DNA of 64,000 bases from Nitrospirales bacterium. GTDB lineage: Bacteria > Nitrospirota > Nitrospiria > Nitrospirales > UBA8639. Below are positions 15,798 to 25,768 of this stretch, one piece after another. The DNA lies in the NCBI GenBank assembly GCA_031315865.1, contig JALDRJ010000002.1, positions 1,462,001 through 1,526,000 on the forward strand, written 5' to 3'. Position numbers and translations under genes: made by a program. Positions within the stretch are counted from its first letter, which is position 1, and each line of letters starts with the position of its first letter. The notes beneath the pieces were generated by a model that saw only the letters and a list, made by a program, of their open reading frames with translations, did not search any database and was not told the DNA's origin.

Positions 15798-16937
15798 CTA
15801 TTCTCTTTCTAATTCTGTTGTTAAATCATCTGGAACAAGTTTCCCTTGATATATTTCAAAACTTAAGCGGATTGGAATAGTGATGGGGTTAGCAAGATTA
15901 TCTGCAAAGATTTTAGCCTCTAGCTCAAATTCAGAAGTTCTTGTTGCGCCGATGTAAAAACAATCATCAGACCATGATGTAGCACGAGGTTGAATGTCGC
16001 CCATCTTGGCCACAAGGGTCCATCTTTGGGAATGGGTTTTTAATTCTATGCAGGGCTGACTAATAGGTGAGAATACGTTAGGTATTTTTAATCGCGTGTT
16101 CTCTGGTCTAGTGGGATAGGATGTCTCGTCTAAAATAAGTAAATGGTCTTCATTTGGACCGCAAATTTCTATCCTAACATTCTTTCCCAACACACCTGAA
16201 AGGTTTTGGATCGTGAACCCAATTGCATGTAATGGTTCTTTTTCAATTAGATATTTTACAAGATTATGATGATATAAAGGATCATCCGTTCTCATTACTT
16301 CTTCCCAGTCGTAGCCTCGACGTGCTTTCTTATCTAAATAAATTTGCACATCTGAGGATATTTCTAATAGTCGACATTTACAATTTAGATTCGTCCCCAA
16401 GCTGTTCCTAGAAGATATATCCGCAAATTGCATCTCAAGATTTGGGGTTTGCTCTTTGTGTAATTCTTCCTTGCCCATTTGAGCTACTTCATCCATGTCT
16501 GCTTCGGCACAAGAACTGCCCCTTCGGACGTAAACAACATCTTTCTTAACAATTCCATAGTCCTTAATTGCGTAGAATGGCCGTTTTTGAACAGGGATCA
16601 GGATTGCGCCTACTTTAAGTCCTTTGTAATCCAAGGGTTGATAGGAAAAGCGTATAGGTCGATTGATTTTTGAATTTATGAACTGTTGAAGATTTGAATC
16701 GGATAAATGATGAGAAACTCCAACTACCTTACTGACCTGAGTTTGACCTTCAATTACACCGAGAAGAATGCAAGCTTCCTCCGTTCTCCAGCCGTTAGCA
16801 AAGGCTAAGATATCTTTTAGTATCTCACTTCTTTTTGCCTCCTCATGAGTTTTCTCAAATGGATATTGAGTTTGCTTGAAATCCAAAGCTTCACCTTCAG
16901 CTCTATACAACAAGCGACTAATAAATTGTTCATTCAT
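15798..16937 (-). CDS. AlbA_2 (Schlafen-type) domain protein
   Basis: The 379-residue protein has an N-terminal AlbA_2 domain. It shows EGEALDFKQ (about 14-22), SEILKDILAFANGWRTEEACILLGV (the AFAN…GV signature), and KDVVYVRRGSSCAEAD, the R-GSs motif that closes the domain. AlbA_2 proteins include predicted nucleic-acid-binding or RNase factors and are common in defence islands. The C-terminal half (about 170-379) is β-rich and unfamiliar. It is 25 bp downstream of the SEC-C/nuclease-like gene on the same strand, so the two are probably co-transcribed. Confidence 0.8.
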   Translation of the reverse strand: MNEQFISRLLYRAEGEALDFKQTQYPFEKTHEEAKRSEILKDILAFANGWRTEEACILLGVIEGQTQVSKVVGVSHHLSDSNLQQFINSKINRPIRFSYQPLDYKGLKVGAILIPVQKRPFYAIKDYGIVKKDVVYVRRGSSCAEADMDEVAQMGKEELHKEQTPNLEMQFADISSRNSLGTNLNCKCRLLEISSDVQIYLDKKARRGYDWEEVMRTDDPLYHHNLVKYLIEKEPLHAIGFTIQNLSGVLGKNVRIEICGPNEDHLLILDETSYPTRPENTRLKIPNVFSPISQPCIELKTHSQRWTLVAKMGDIQPRATSWSDDCFYIGATRTSEFELEAKIFADNLANPITIPIRLSFEIYQGKLVPDDLTTELERE

Positions 16938-16962
16938 AACCGTTTTTTCTTATACAGATGCT

Positions 16963-18642
16963 TCAGGTAGATTTCCTGGGCCAGTTCGGGAATATTGGTT
17001 GTCGATCGGGTTCCGACTTATAATTTGAGTATACCCACCTCTCACAATACGTAATTGCTAGTTCTTCTTGAGATTCTTGTTTTAATTTTTCAATGTCGGG
17101 ATGGTTTTGAAGGAGTTCTATTAATTTCTCTCTGGATGTATGCTTGTATGTTTCATATAAGAAATCAAACATATCTAGGCCATCCCTAATTTTTCGACCA
17201 TTTGGCTTGTGAACTCCGAAGAATGTCTCGGGATACTTTCGATAAGCAGATAATTCATTATCAGTTATTGGACGGGATGCTATTATTTTCCTGCCATCTT
17301 CCAGTGCATACACGCCAAAAATAATTCGGTCTTCTTCTGAAACAAACGCGTCTTGTAAGATTCCGACAACTTCCACTCCGTCCTCTCGTGGCACCAGATA
17401 TTTCTCGCCTATTTTTAATCTAGGAACATTAGGCTCTCCAAAAGCAAATTCGGGAATCTCCCCATCGAATGTCGAAGGAATATCCGAATGATCTTTAACA
17501 GAATCTATAACCTTAAACATGGGGTGATGTTTGTCGCGAACATGAAGAGCTTCACGAATGCTTAAAGACGTGAAGTCATGCTTAAAATCTGGGATTTTGA
17601 ACCCTTCTCCTAGTACAACCTGACGTGGTGCGGGCCTTTCTAAGGCATAGCGACAAGGATGGTTAGTTACAAAGACATACGCTTCAGGCGCTGGCTGTCC
17701 ATTTATCGTTAAATCAGTCTCTTTTTCTCTCATGCTCAGAACTGCTTCTTGCAACCATGTGAGACTCTGGATCTCATCTGCAGTTTCGGGAACATTTACA
17801 TCTATAAAAACCACCCTCTGGTGATTTGCCGTTTTACGCAGAGCGTTATAGAGCTGATTCGTAATTACTGCGGAAGTTTTATGGGGTTCACGGGACTTGG
17901 CTTCGACTGAGTATTTGGTTCCAGTATTTTCAAACGTCGCAGTGAACTCACAATGAGAGCTTGATACATCCTCCTCATTCTCTAACTCCAGATTAAATCC
18001 TGCTTTGATAAGAGTGGCAGCCACAAAGGTCTCGTAATAAGCTCCATTAAATTGGTCTGGGTTCTTCAAACGGTTAATTAATCTAGATTGAAGCTCAAGA
18101 TTATGAGCTAAAAGATAAAGGTTGTAAGATAAGTCTAGGTAAGCCTGGACCGCTCCCGTCATCGGAGCCTCACTCACTTTTTCTGGTTCCTTGATTATTT
18201 CCCTCTGATATTTACAGATTAGGTCATTCCATTGAAGGATGGGATGGCGTTTGTTGAAGTCTTTTTTTATCTCCTCAGTACCCCATTCCTCTCCCATTGC
18301 AATTTTCACATAATCAAATAAAAAATCATGAAACGTTTTCCATTTTTTTGAGTAATGTAAGACACTACCAACTGCTACTATTCGGTATCCCATATGACAG
18401 AGTGAAATTATTGGACGCCCCAGTCCTTGCTGTTTTTCTTGTTGTCTTCGAACAGCTTCCATTTCAGCCATCTTTGCGTCCAGTTGAGCTCTAACCGTGG
18501 GAGAAAGATGTGGGGTTTCAATATAGGAAGGTGTCCTGCCATGACACTTTTTATACTTCTTACCACTGCCACAAGGGCAGGGAACGTTTCGTCCAATCTT
18601 CTTCCTAGCTTGTTTTCTTCTTTGACGTTTTGGGTTACTCAT
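16963..18642 (-). CDS. SEC-C motif protein with nuclease-like core
   Basis: From ATG 18642 the product is 559 residues; ten more are possible from 18672, and neither start has a ribosome binding site. The N-terminus is basic (SNPKRQRRKQARKK), followed by a SEC-C zinc motif (GRNVPCPCGSGKKYKKCHG). In the middle, YETFVAATLIKAGF … SHCEFTATF … YSVEAKSREP fits the PD-(D/E)XK nuclease pattern (acidic residue, then E-A-K). A β-rich region and a helical tail follow. The combination suggests a nucleic-acid-cleaving protein paired with the downstream AlbA_2 gene. The nuclease assignment is my inference. Confidence 0.65.
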   Translation of the reverse strand: MSNPKRQRRKQARKKIGRNVPCPCGSGKKYKKCHGRTPSYIETPHLSPTVRAQLDAKMAEMEAVRRQQEKQQGLGRPIISLCHMGYRIVAVGSVLHYSKKWKTFHDFLFDYVKIAMGEEWGTEEIKKDFNKRHPILQWNDLICKYQREIIKEPEKVSEAPMTGAVQAYLDLSYNLYLLAHNLELQSRLINRLKNPDQFNGAYYETFVAATLIKAGFNLELENEEDVSSSHCEFTATFENTGTKYSVEAKSREPHKTSAVITNQLYNALRKTANHQRVVFIDVNVPETADEIQSLTWLQEAVLSMREKETDLTINGQPAPEAYVFVTNHPCRYALERPAPRQVVLGEGFKIPDFKHDFTSLSIREALHVRDKHHPMFKVIDSVKDHSDIPSTFDGEIPEFAFGEPNVPRLKIGEKYLVPREDGVEVVGILQDAFVSEEDRIIFGVYALEDGRKIIASRPITDNELSAYRKYPETFFGVHKPNGRKIRDGLDMFDFLYETYKHTSREKLIELLQNHPDIEKLKQESQEELAITYCERWVYSNYKSEPDRQPIFPNWPRKST

Positions 18643-18912
18643 AGGAGTTATATTAGAGCAAAACTTGACCATATAAAATTAAACGTTATTCGGTATTAAG
18701 TACTAATGACAATTAGGTCATAAAGTGACACCTCAGACGGAAGCTACCAAGAGCCGAAAAGAACTAGATGGGGTTCAATGAAGAAGATGTTGCTCAGGCA
18801 GCGACTAGGCTATTGGTAAATTAGCCAAAGCCCCAACTTCCGAAAACAGGTCTAAAACAGGTTTTGTGGGAAAGGGTCTACCGGCGGGGTGCGCGTAAGT
18901 GCTTGAAGAATA
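18643..18912. other. Intergenic stretch with left attachment flank
   Basis: No gene is visible. From 18840 the sequence is homologous to 50900-50973 next to the intact tRNA-Lys. It contains ACAGG at 18846 and 18857 (11-bp period). Confidence 0.6.
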
Positions 18913-18958
18913 TGGTGGGTCGTACAGGGATCGAACCTGTGGCCCGCTGATTAAGAGT
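18913..18958 (-). repeat. Partial tRNA-Lys, left attachment site of the island
   Basis: The 46 bp are identical to 50974-51019: CCA end, T arm, variable region and the 3' half of the anticodon stem-loop of tRNA-Lys. The 5' half is missing; the sequence departs right after TTAAGAGT. With the homologous flank the direct repeat is ~119 bp (18840-18958 versus 50900-51019). This is what integration of a tyrosine-recombinase element into the 3' end of a tRNA leaves behind. Confidence 0.92.
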
Positions 18959-19336
18959 TGTCGACCCAGCGATATACCTTATTATATAGAGGTATGCGTA
19001 TCATTTTAAAGCAAGGACTTCTGCTTCATCTTCATTTCTCGAGATATCTACAGATATTGATTGGGACAGGTTCCAAAACAGGCTTCCGTATTTTCACTAA
19101 CTTCTTCAAATCAAGCTATATCCTATGAATTTAGAAGTCTTTATTTCGAGGGAAAATTTTCGTTCTTGCCTACTTTATACATGCAATCGCTTTTGGAAAT
19201 TAGATCTTAGGTGCAGGGATGATTCTTCCTGTAGAGTAAGTGCTCTAGTACTTAAAGATAGCTTAAAGTAGCCATTAGTTTTTAGTGACTCGTAATCAAA
19301 ATAAGCATCCCCCTATCTATCACATCAAATCTTCCA
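18959..19336. other. Gene-free left end of the island
   Basis: I see no coding frame. An ACAGG pair occurs at 19066 and 19078 (12-bp period), possibly a recombinase arm site. The rest is AT-rich. Confidence 0.5.
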
Positions 19337-22300
19337 TTAGGGCCACCAACGTCCTACATCTTCAATGGCAGAGGCAGTCTCAAATAGCGCCGCATCACCA
19401 CCAAGAGTCTTCACAACATCCGTCACCAATCTGAGATTTGCCAGCAAGTCTGCTCTGGTACCGCGAGCGACAAAACTGACTATCTCGGTCATATACTTTA
19501 GGAGCATCGCTTGCGGGAGAGCAGCTAGTTGCTGAACTAGTCTTTCTCGTCTCCGTAGCATTAGCTCCTCATACCATAGAGTATTCACAAACAGAAATCT
19601 CATGTCCTCTAGAGCGCGTTCCAGCCCACTAATCAATATCTTTGTGCGTAAGTCTTCTGGCAAAATTGGACCAAGTGCTGTCACAAGTTCTACACTTATC
19701 TCAGCATCCTTACTCTCTACAAAGTTCAAGATTTTGTTTGTCACGCCCGATCGGAGAAGCTCTGGTCCGGCAGTTTTTAGCTCCTGTGCTATTCTGTTCC
19801 AAACAACACAAGCTTGTTCAATTGGCAGAGACTCTCCCAAATCGAGTAATTCAAGAACATGGGAATTGGTATCTTCGTTTCCCTCGGGCAGACGATGATC
19901 AAAGGCATCACAAGACAATTCGTTCTGCAGTTCGCTTTGAGGCTCTTCTACTAGGGAAGAATCTTTTTGCTCAGAATCTAACTCCGCTATTTTCTTGATG
20001 ATACCCTCAGTTACATAGTTCTGCGTTTTACTAGATTTGGCGGCATGTAGGATATCCTGTCGCATTTCTTTTGAAAGGCATGGTGCCAATTGGCAAAATG
20101 TAATATAAGAAATTGGCCTGAGAGTTAACCAAGTTGAATCCTCTTTCCTCAGATCTTTTATTATTAACTCGACCTCCGGCTTCAGTACTTCGTTTCTTTC
20201 ATATTCTGAGACACGACAAGCCAGCGAGACCAACGCTTTTCCCCTCAGTGCAGCCTCTTTCTCATCCCAAATGGTTACCTTTGATCTCACTGTATCAAAA
20301 CCTTGACAAACTAAATGCATAGGCAAGATGGCTGATAAGATAGTTAGAGCTTGCCAATTGTACTCAAACTTAGCTGCTTCGAACGCCTCAGAAAGTTGTT
20401 GAGGCTGACACTTATACACCACAGGAAGAGCGCGGACTAGGTGGGATTGAGCAAGTGTCCCCAAATCACGGTCTTTGAAAGATTTCGTCACTTCAAGAGC
20501 CTTGATTAAAGATTCCAAAGGAAACCGATTACTTAGCTTGATGAGCCCCCTACACCGAAAATCTTCGTTTTCTATAGAGACCACCATCGCTAATGCCTTG
20601 TCTAGAGAGTCGTCGGAAACTGCACAGGTAAGCTGAACGAACACAGCGTCTCGTTCCATCTCATCATTATGTCCGGTCTTACGTGTAAATATCGGTATCG
20701 CACGATTGAGTTGTGAACTTGATAATCGAAACGCAAATGCTTTTAAAAGATTCTTTAGACTAACATTGTCATCAAGTTCCGATACGACTGTTAGCATTTC
20801 GTCAAGCAGTTCGTCCGGAAACTTTTTGGCGAGTTCCGTCAAATGCATTACATTATGCCAAAGATTGCGAGTAGCTCTAACGTGGAGGGCTTCTTTGAAC
20901 GTCTGTCGCTGCTCTTCCCCTTGCAGACGCTCAGCCAGCGCTTCGAGGGTGAGAGCTTTTATCGCCGAATCTGGTAATAGTCTTGCCGCTGCGAGGACCG
21001 TGCCTTGATTTAGGCCTGAAGATATGTGTGCTAACTTTTCAATCACCAAGCCTCGCCAAAACCCATCCTCGTTCATAGATATGGAATTGCAGGCATCCAT
21101 CAGTGTATCCAGGCTGTCAACCCGCTCATGTTTAACGAGAGGTTCCACCAAGGAAACGAAAGCCTTCGCCCTGTACATATCTTCCTCAATCTTAGAAGCT
21201 ATTGATAGTGCTTCATCTAATAACGAAGCAGGAAGATGCTCAGAGAGTATCGACAAATTTTCGGCTTGTTTCTCATCTGAAAGCAACTGGATTGCAGCTA
21301 GAGCCTCCTCACATACCGTCTTAAGAAACGGTACCACTTTGCTTAAGATCTCAGCACGATATTCTAAATATTCAGAGGACTCGATTGTTTGCGTAGCAGC
21401 TAAGGATTCATGAACTACTTGCGACCATTCTCCATTCGAAATTAACGGGAGTAGCTTAGGCAACGCTCTTCCTCGTGCGTATGGGTCTTTTATTTTTCGC
21501 AATCTTGCAAGGATGGTTTTCACGACTTCCTTCCGTTTCAAGGCAGGCAGTGCAGGCGAGAAACTAGCGAAGCCATCCAATAATATGCCCTGAGTCTCTG
21601 TTACGGATTGAGCGTAATCGGAGTTGTCATTAGGTTTTATATTTTCTATTAAGCTTTCAGGATAAATTTTATCGGATAACGAAAGTGCAATTTGTTCTTT
21701 TTCCTCTTTTGATAAATAGGACGTAAAATACGTCAATGTATAAATTCTATTTACTTCAGTTTCAATGGAGTTCGCCACTCTCAGAACTGGCTCGATGAGA
21801 GCTTTCGGCAAACGTTGAGGAAGATAAGAAAGAATTGTCGCTCGTTCCTCATCATCTGCTGTGGACATTGCAATGTTAATAATTTCTTGCAACTTAATAA
21901 GACGCACCTTGCCAACCTGGTGAGCTGCGAATTGTGATAGAACCCATGCCCTATCCTTTTGATCAGAAACAGCTTTTAGGGTTTCTTCGGCCTCTCTGAT
22001 GCTTTCCCTTCCTAACGGCCCAGACACGCGCTTGCTGAGCCCTAAAAGGGCGTCCACTCTAGAAGGTACATATCTCGGTATCGAGGCAGATTTAATAAAA
22101 TACTCCTCGAGGAGATCTGTTGATATGTTCTGAGCGAGTTTCCCGAGCAACCATCCAAGGTAATGCTGGTTAGAAATTGACCATACCCAAGGTGCCACAA
22201 GCGTAGCTGCATCACTTGATAAACACGGGACGAGCGTTCCAAGAGTGTGGAGTACGGCCAATCCAGCTTTTTCAGCATTAGGGTAGCTCTCAACTAAGAG

Positions 22301-25300
22301 TTGAAGTGTTTTGATCTGTTGATCTTCAGATTGACGTTGCGCTAAACCCAAAAGTGCAACAAATCTGGCATCGTCGTCGCTTAACTTGCGTGCGATTTTC
22401 TCTGACGAGGTCAACTCGTTATCAGGTAAATGTTTTGTGAGGAAACCCAGCAGGAACGCTTTTCCTAATTGCACATTGCTGGACATGCTCTCTCGCGCTG
22501 CTTCAAGTACATTCTGCAACCCTTGCTCTCGTTCTTCCTCTGGTAGATAGGGAATAAAATCTGGAAGAAGCTTGGCATCCTCCTTGTTTTTTGCAAAATT
22601 TTTTGCCAAGATAAATGCTTCTTTCACTAGCCTTTCAGGAAGGTATCGTGATAGCTCCCGTAGAGTCTCTATGCGCTCATACTTCACAGATTTGGCCACG
22701 TTGAAAGATTCATCAGCCAACGACTCAGTAGTAATTGACGCTAACTTCCGCAATATCACGGCGCTAAACAGAGGACTCTCATGCGCTTCACGTAAAAGCT
22801 CACGATAAATTGATTCCACCTCCTCGGGAGGCAACTGTCTAGCCAGCGTCACGATAAGATCGGTTCGTTCCCGTAAACTCAACGATGAGTTCATTGCCCA
22901 ATGCACAGTTTCTCTCACTAAATGTAGACCTAATAATGGAGTCAATTCCTGGATAACTTCTAGTTGGTCCTTAAAATCTGAAATTGTAGAAATTGTTTCT
23001 GCTGCACGGTCTAAAGCCGTGACCCGCAAAGTTTCTGAAAAGTGTTCTTGCCCAGCAAAATCTCCAAGTGCCATAGCTCTATATCTAGCGTCGTTTATAG
23101 CGGCTGCCACCTGAAGATGGCGATTCTGTAACGAATCGGGCAGATGAGGCCCAAGTTGATTCAGGAGATCTCTGGCTAGTGCTGGCAGTGAGTCTAGAGC
23201 GTTTATGAGTCGCAGTACTTCTTCGAATGCATGAATCCGCACACTCCATTCCTCAATTTGGGGCGTCAGGCCTACTAGGGCCCTCGCTTTATTGTCTGTG
23301 TCTCTGAACGAATACGCCATAGTAATCGCTTCGTTAAGGTATGGTTCTGTCAAATACGTACCGCTTGCTAAAAGGTGTTCCGACCTGTCACGCTCCTTAA
23401 AAGCGCGCCCTATATAATCAAGCCCCTCTCTGAATCTGCCGTTTCGCATCAACGCAACGAGAAGTTCAATTGGAAGATTGGCGATGTTTCGCTTGATTGA
23501 GGTTTCCATCAAGGCATATCGGAAAAGACGTCCGACAGCTTTTGAGGATTCGGGAGGTAAAGAGAGTGATGCAGCAATTTGGGCTGCGCGCGACACATCC
23601 GCCAGATAACCAGGAAGATTTGCCGACCCCACTTGCATTTGGAACCATCCATTGTGACCCTGATCAGTCTCCTCACAGAGCAGCTTATGAATTTCCTCGC
23701 TTTGCTCAGCTTGTATCATGTGCCACGTAATATTCCCCTCAATGTAGCCATCATTTTCTAGCGTACACCACAGACCATTCTGTATTTTCGCACGGTAGTG
23801 GAAAAGTATCTGCCTATGTGCCTCAACTTTTGACAGACTTGAGCCCCCGCATTTATAGACACTTTCTGTCGTGAGCAACTGAAAAGCGATATCGTGCCAC
23901 AAGTCATGCAATCGATACGCTGCTTGATTCCTTGATTTAAACACCAGGGATTTATCACATAGAAATGTTAGGTTCTTAGCTGCCTGTAAGGCGCTTGTAT
24001 CCCATAATGATGCCGCACTCTTTACCGTAAAGTCCGCATCTTCACGCAAGACTCCCAGCCAGGCAAAGTGCATCCGCTGCTTATCGTTCAACCGACGCAG
24101 GCTAAGGCTAAATGATGCACTGAGACTAAACCGCTTCCGGTCCGTTACTCGTTTCAGTCCCTCAGCCACTGGATCGTCTAATTTTTCCAACCTAGTACTT
24201 TCATCACGAATTTCTTTCTCGAGTTGACCCCACGAAAGGTCACTACTGATTTGAGCTGCTGCTAGTTCTAAGGCTTGAGGAAGATAGCCCACAGCATCTG
24301 CGACCTCTTTAGCCTGCTGCCTTTCTTCAGTCTCAAGTGAATGCCCTACTCGACGGGAAAGCAAGTCAAGCGCCTCTTCCTCGGTCATCACACCTGGATC
24401 GTGCCATGTACAGGTATAGCCAGACTTCTCTAGAACCTTACCCACGCTTGCTTCACGGGTTGTTATTATCGCGTGGGAAGTGTCTCCACCAATTAGGAAA
24501 GGCCGTGCATCAGCCGGGTCCCAAACATCATCAATGATCGTCAAAACCCGTTTGTCTTTTGCCAGTACTTTCAGACATGCAGATGCTGCCTCAACGGTTG
24601 ATGGTTCGCCAGTATCGTTTTCATCTTTAAGAACCATCCACCACTTGAGGAGAAGTGGTAGTAGCTTGGGTTCATGATCAGAGTGTTCCTCTTGTCCCAC
24701 TGTGACCCAGAGTATTCCATCAGGAAAACCCTCATCTTGTACTTCGCCGTCGTGAGCGAGCGCCTGTGCCACAGTCGTTTTGCCACTTCCGGGCATGCCG
24801 TGAATGATGCTGATTTCTGGAGATTTCTCCTGATCTGGTCGTTTTATCAGCAATGTATGTTTCAGTTCTGCGAGAATTCGCGGGCGGATCACATAGTATG
24901 CGGGCGGGTGTTCTGCTTGATTAACTCCAGCACTATGTACATTAGTGGCATCCTCGAACATCGCTTTATGTAAGCCCATATCCACAATTGAATAGCGTGG
25001 TATTCCCCATCGGAACTGAAGTGACGCAATATCAAGCGCGCAATCAAAGTCTTTCGTGACGTTGAGAAGTGTTTCGGCTTTCGATTCAGCATCTTTGAAC
25101 TTTAGCGGAACACAATAGGTGCTGCTGTGAGAAAACCCCGTGCACTCTATAGCCATGTACTGCCGATCATTAACTAATTGAGACAGCAATATTGGATCCC
25201 GAGTCAAACCTTTGTCGAATTTGTAGATCTCATGCCGCCCGAAGCTCTCCCACTCCCTCAAGCTGCGCACAAGTGATACCATGACGAATGCATGGTTACT

Positions 25301-25639
25301 TGTTAATACAAGTAGTGGCAAAAGGTTAAAATCCAGACATAACCCACAATACAAGACCGAGAGATCTAGGCAAGTACCCTTTTTTTTTGTCACAAGGATT
25401 TCTCGCGGTGTGCGAATAGGTTGAACATGGTCATTAGGATGATAGGATTCTTTATCGTAGCTTATGTTTAGTGCTTTGAGCGCGTCGTACAACTGGGACA
25501 CCAGTTGCCTCTTTCCATCTGGTTGCTGTACCGTGTCGATTGGACGATCGATAAGATGGACCACGTCAGCAGCATCTGGCGTAACATATCGTGCAAGATT
25601 TGTTGGCGTGCTCTTAGACCAGTCTTCCGCCCACGGCAT
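19337..25639 (-). CDS. Giant transglutaminase-like / NB-ARC / helical-repeat STAND protein
   Basis: The product is 2100 residues. Residues ~1-235 resemble a transglutaminase-type cysteine protease, with C90 in KKKGTCLDLSVLYCGLC, H116 in LTSNHAFVMV and an acidic residue in AIECTG (E165) as a possible triad. Residues ~245-470 form an NB-ARC STAND NTPase: P-loop GMPGSGKTT (281-289), Walker B LTIIDDVWD (366-374), ITTRE (392-396) and GYLPQALELA (451-460). A winged-helix-like part follows, then about 1500 residues of degenerate ~35-45-residue helical repeats with a recurring pattern of A/L-rich helices and LPxxLL, suitable as a ligand sensor. Layout (effector-NTPase-sensor) matches antiphage STAND proteins such as Avs, but I know no named system with this effector. 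An LCAT-like lipase gene lies 129 bp upstream on the same strand. Confidence 0.85.
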   Translation of the reverse strand: MPWAEDWSKSTPTNLARYVTPDAADVVHLIDRPIDTVQQPDGKRQLVSQLYDALKALNISYDKESYHPNDHVQPIRTPREILVTKKKGTCLDLSVLYCGLCLDFNLLPLLVLTSNHAFVMVSLVRSLREWESFGRHEIYKFDKGLTRDPILLSQLVNDRQYMAIECTGFSHSSTYCVPLKFKDAESKAETLLNVTKDFDCALDIASLQFRWGIPRYSIVDMGLHKAMFEDATNVHSAGVNQAEHPPAYYVIRPRILAELKHTLLIKRPDQEKSPEISIIHGMPGSGKTTVAQALAHDGEVQDEGFPDGILWVTVGQEEHSDHEPKLLPLLLKWWMVLKDENDTGEPSTVEAASACLKVLAKDKRVLTIIDDVWDPADARPFLIGGDTSHAIITTREASVGKVLEKSGYTCTWHDPGVMTEEEALDLLSRRVGHSLETEERQQAKEVADAVGYLPQALELAAAQISSDLSWGQLEKEIRDESTRLEKLDDPVAEGLKRVTDRKRFSLSASFSLSLRRLNDKQRMHFAWLGVLREDADFTVKSAASLWDTSALQAAKNLTFLCDKSLVFKSRNQAAYRLHDLWHDIAFQLLTTESVYKCGGSSLSKVEAHRQILFHYRAKIQNGLWCTLENDGYIEGNITWHMIQAEQSEEIHKLLCEETDQGHNGWFQMQVGSANLPGYLADVSRAAQIAASLSLPPESSKAVGRLFRYALMETSIKRNIANLPIELLVALMRNGRFREGLDYIGRAFKERDRSEHLLASGTYLTEPYLNEAITMAYSFRDTDNKARALVGLTPQIEEWSVRIHAFEEVLRLINALDSLPALARDLLNQLGPHLPDSLQNRHLQVAAAINDARYRAMALGDFAGQEHFSETLRVTALDRAAETISTISDFKDQLEVIQELTPLLGLHLVRETVHWAMNSSLSLRERTDLIVTLARQLPPEEVESIYRELLREAHESPLFSAVILRKLASITTESLADESFNVAKSVKYERIETLRELSRYLPERLVKEAFILAKNFAKNKEDAKLLPDFIPYLPEEEREQGLQNVLEAARESMSSNVQLGKAFLLGFLTKHLPDNELTSSEKIARKLSDDDARFVALLGLAQRQSEDQQIKTLQLLVESYPNAEKAGLAVLHTLGTLVPCLSSDAATLVAPWVWSISNQHYLGWLLGKLAQNISTDLLEEYFIKSASIPRYVPSRVDALLGLSKRVSGPLGRESIREAEETLKAVSDQKDRAWVLSQFAAHQVGKVRLIKLQEIINIAMSTADDEERATILSYLPQRLPKALIEPVLRVANSIETEVNRIYTLTYFTSYLSKEEKEQIALSLSDKIYPESLIENIKPNDNSDYAQSVTETQGILLDGFASFSPALPALKRKEVVKTILARLRKIKDPYARGRALPKLLPLISNGEWSQVVHESLAATQTIESSEYLEYRAEILSKVVPFLKTVCEEALAAIQLLSDEKQAENLSILSEHLPASLLDEALSIASKIEEDMYRAKAFVSLVEPLVKHERVDSLDTLMDACNSISMNEDGFWRGLVIEKLAHISSGLNQGTVLAAARLLPDSAIKALTLEALAERLQGEEQRQTFKEALHVRATRNLWHNVMHLTELAKKFPDELLDEMLTVVSELDDNVSLKNLLKAFAFRLSSSQLNRAIPIFTRKTGHNDEMERDAVFVQLTCAVSDDSLDKALAMVVSIENEDFRCRGLIKLSNRFPLESLIKALEVTKSFKDRDLGTLAQSHLVRALPVVYKCQPQQLSEAFEAAKFEYNWQALTILSAILPMHLVCQGFDTVRSKVTIWDEKEAALRGKALVSLACRVSEYERNEVLKPEVELIIKDLRKEDSTWLTLRPISYITFCQLAPCLSKEMRQDILHAAKSSKTQNYVTEGIIKKIAELDSEQKDSSLVEEPQSELQNELSCDAFDHRLPEGNEDTNSHVLELLDLGESLPIEQACVVWNRIAQELKTAGPELLRSGVTNKILNFVESKDAEISVELVTALGPILPEDLRTKILISGLERALEDMRFLFVNTLWYEELMLRRRERLVQQLAALPQAMLLKYMTEIVSFVARGTRADLLANLRLVTDVVKTLGGDAALFETASAIEDVGRWWP

Positions 25640-25768
25640 ACAGACTCTCCAAGTTCATCAAGTTATTTATCGCCACAGGAAAATTGCCTACCCCCTCTTT
25701 CATATCGCTCTCATTTCACTGGAAAGCTAGTCAGCAGTATTAGACTATGTCATTTCCTGCTCTATGAC

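Noticed and set aside
18913-18958. Functional second tRNA-Lys
   Set aside because: Only the 3' half is present; the D arm and acceptor 5' strand are absent.
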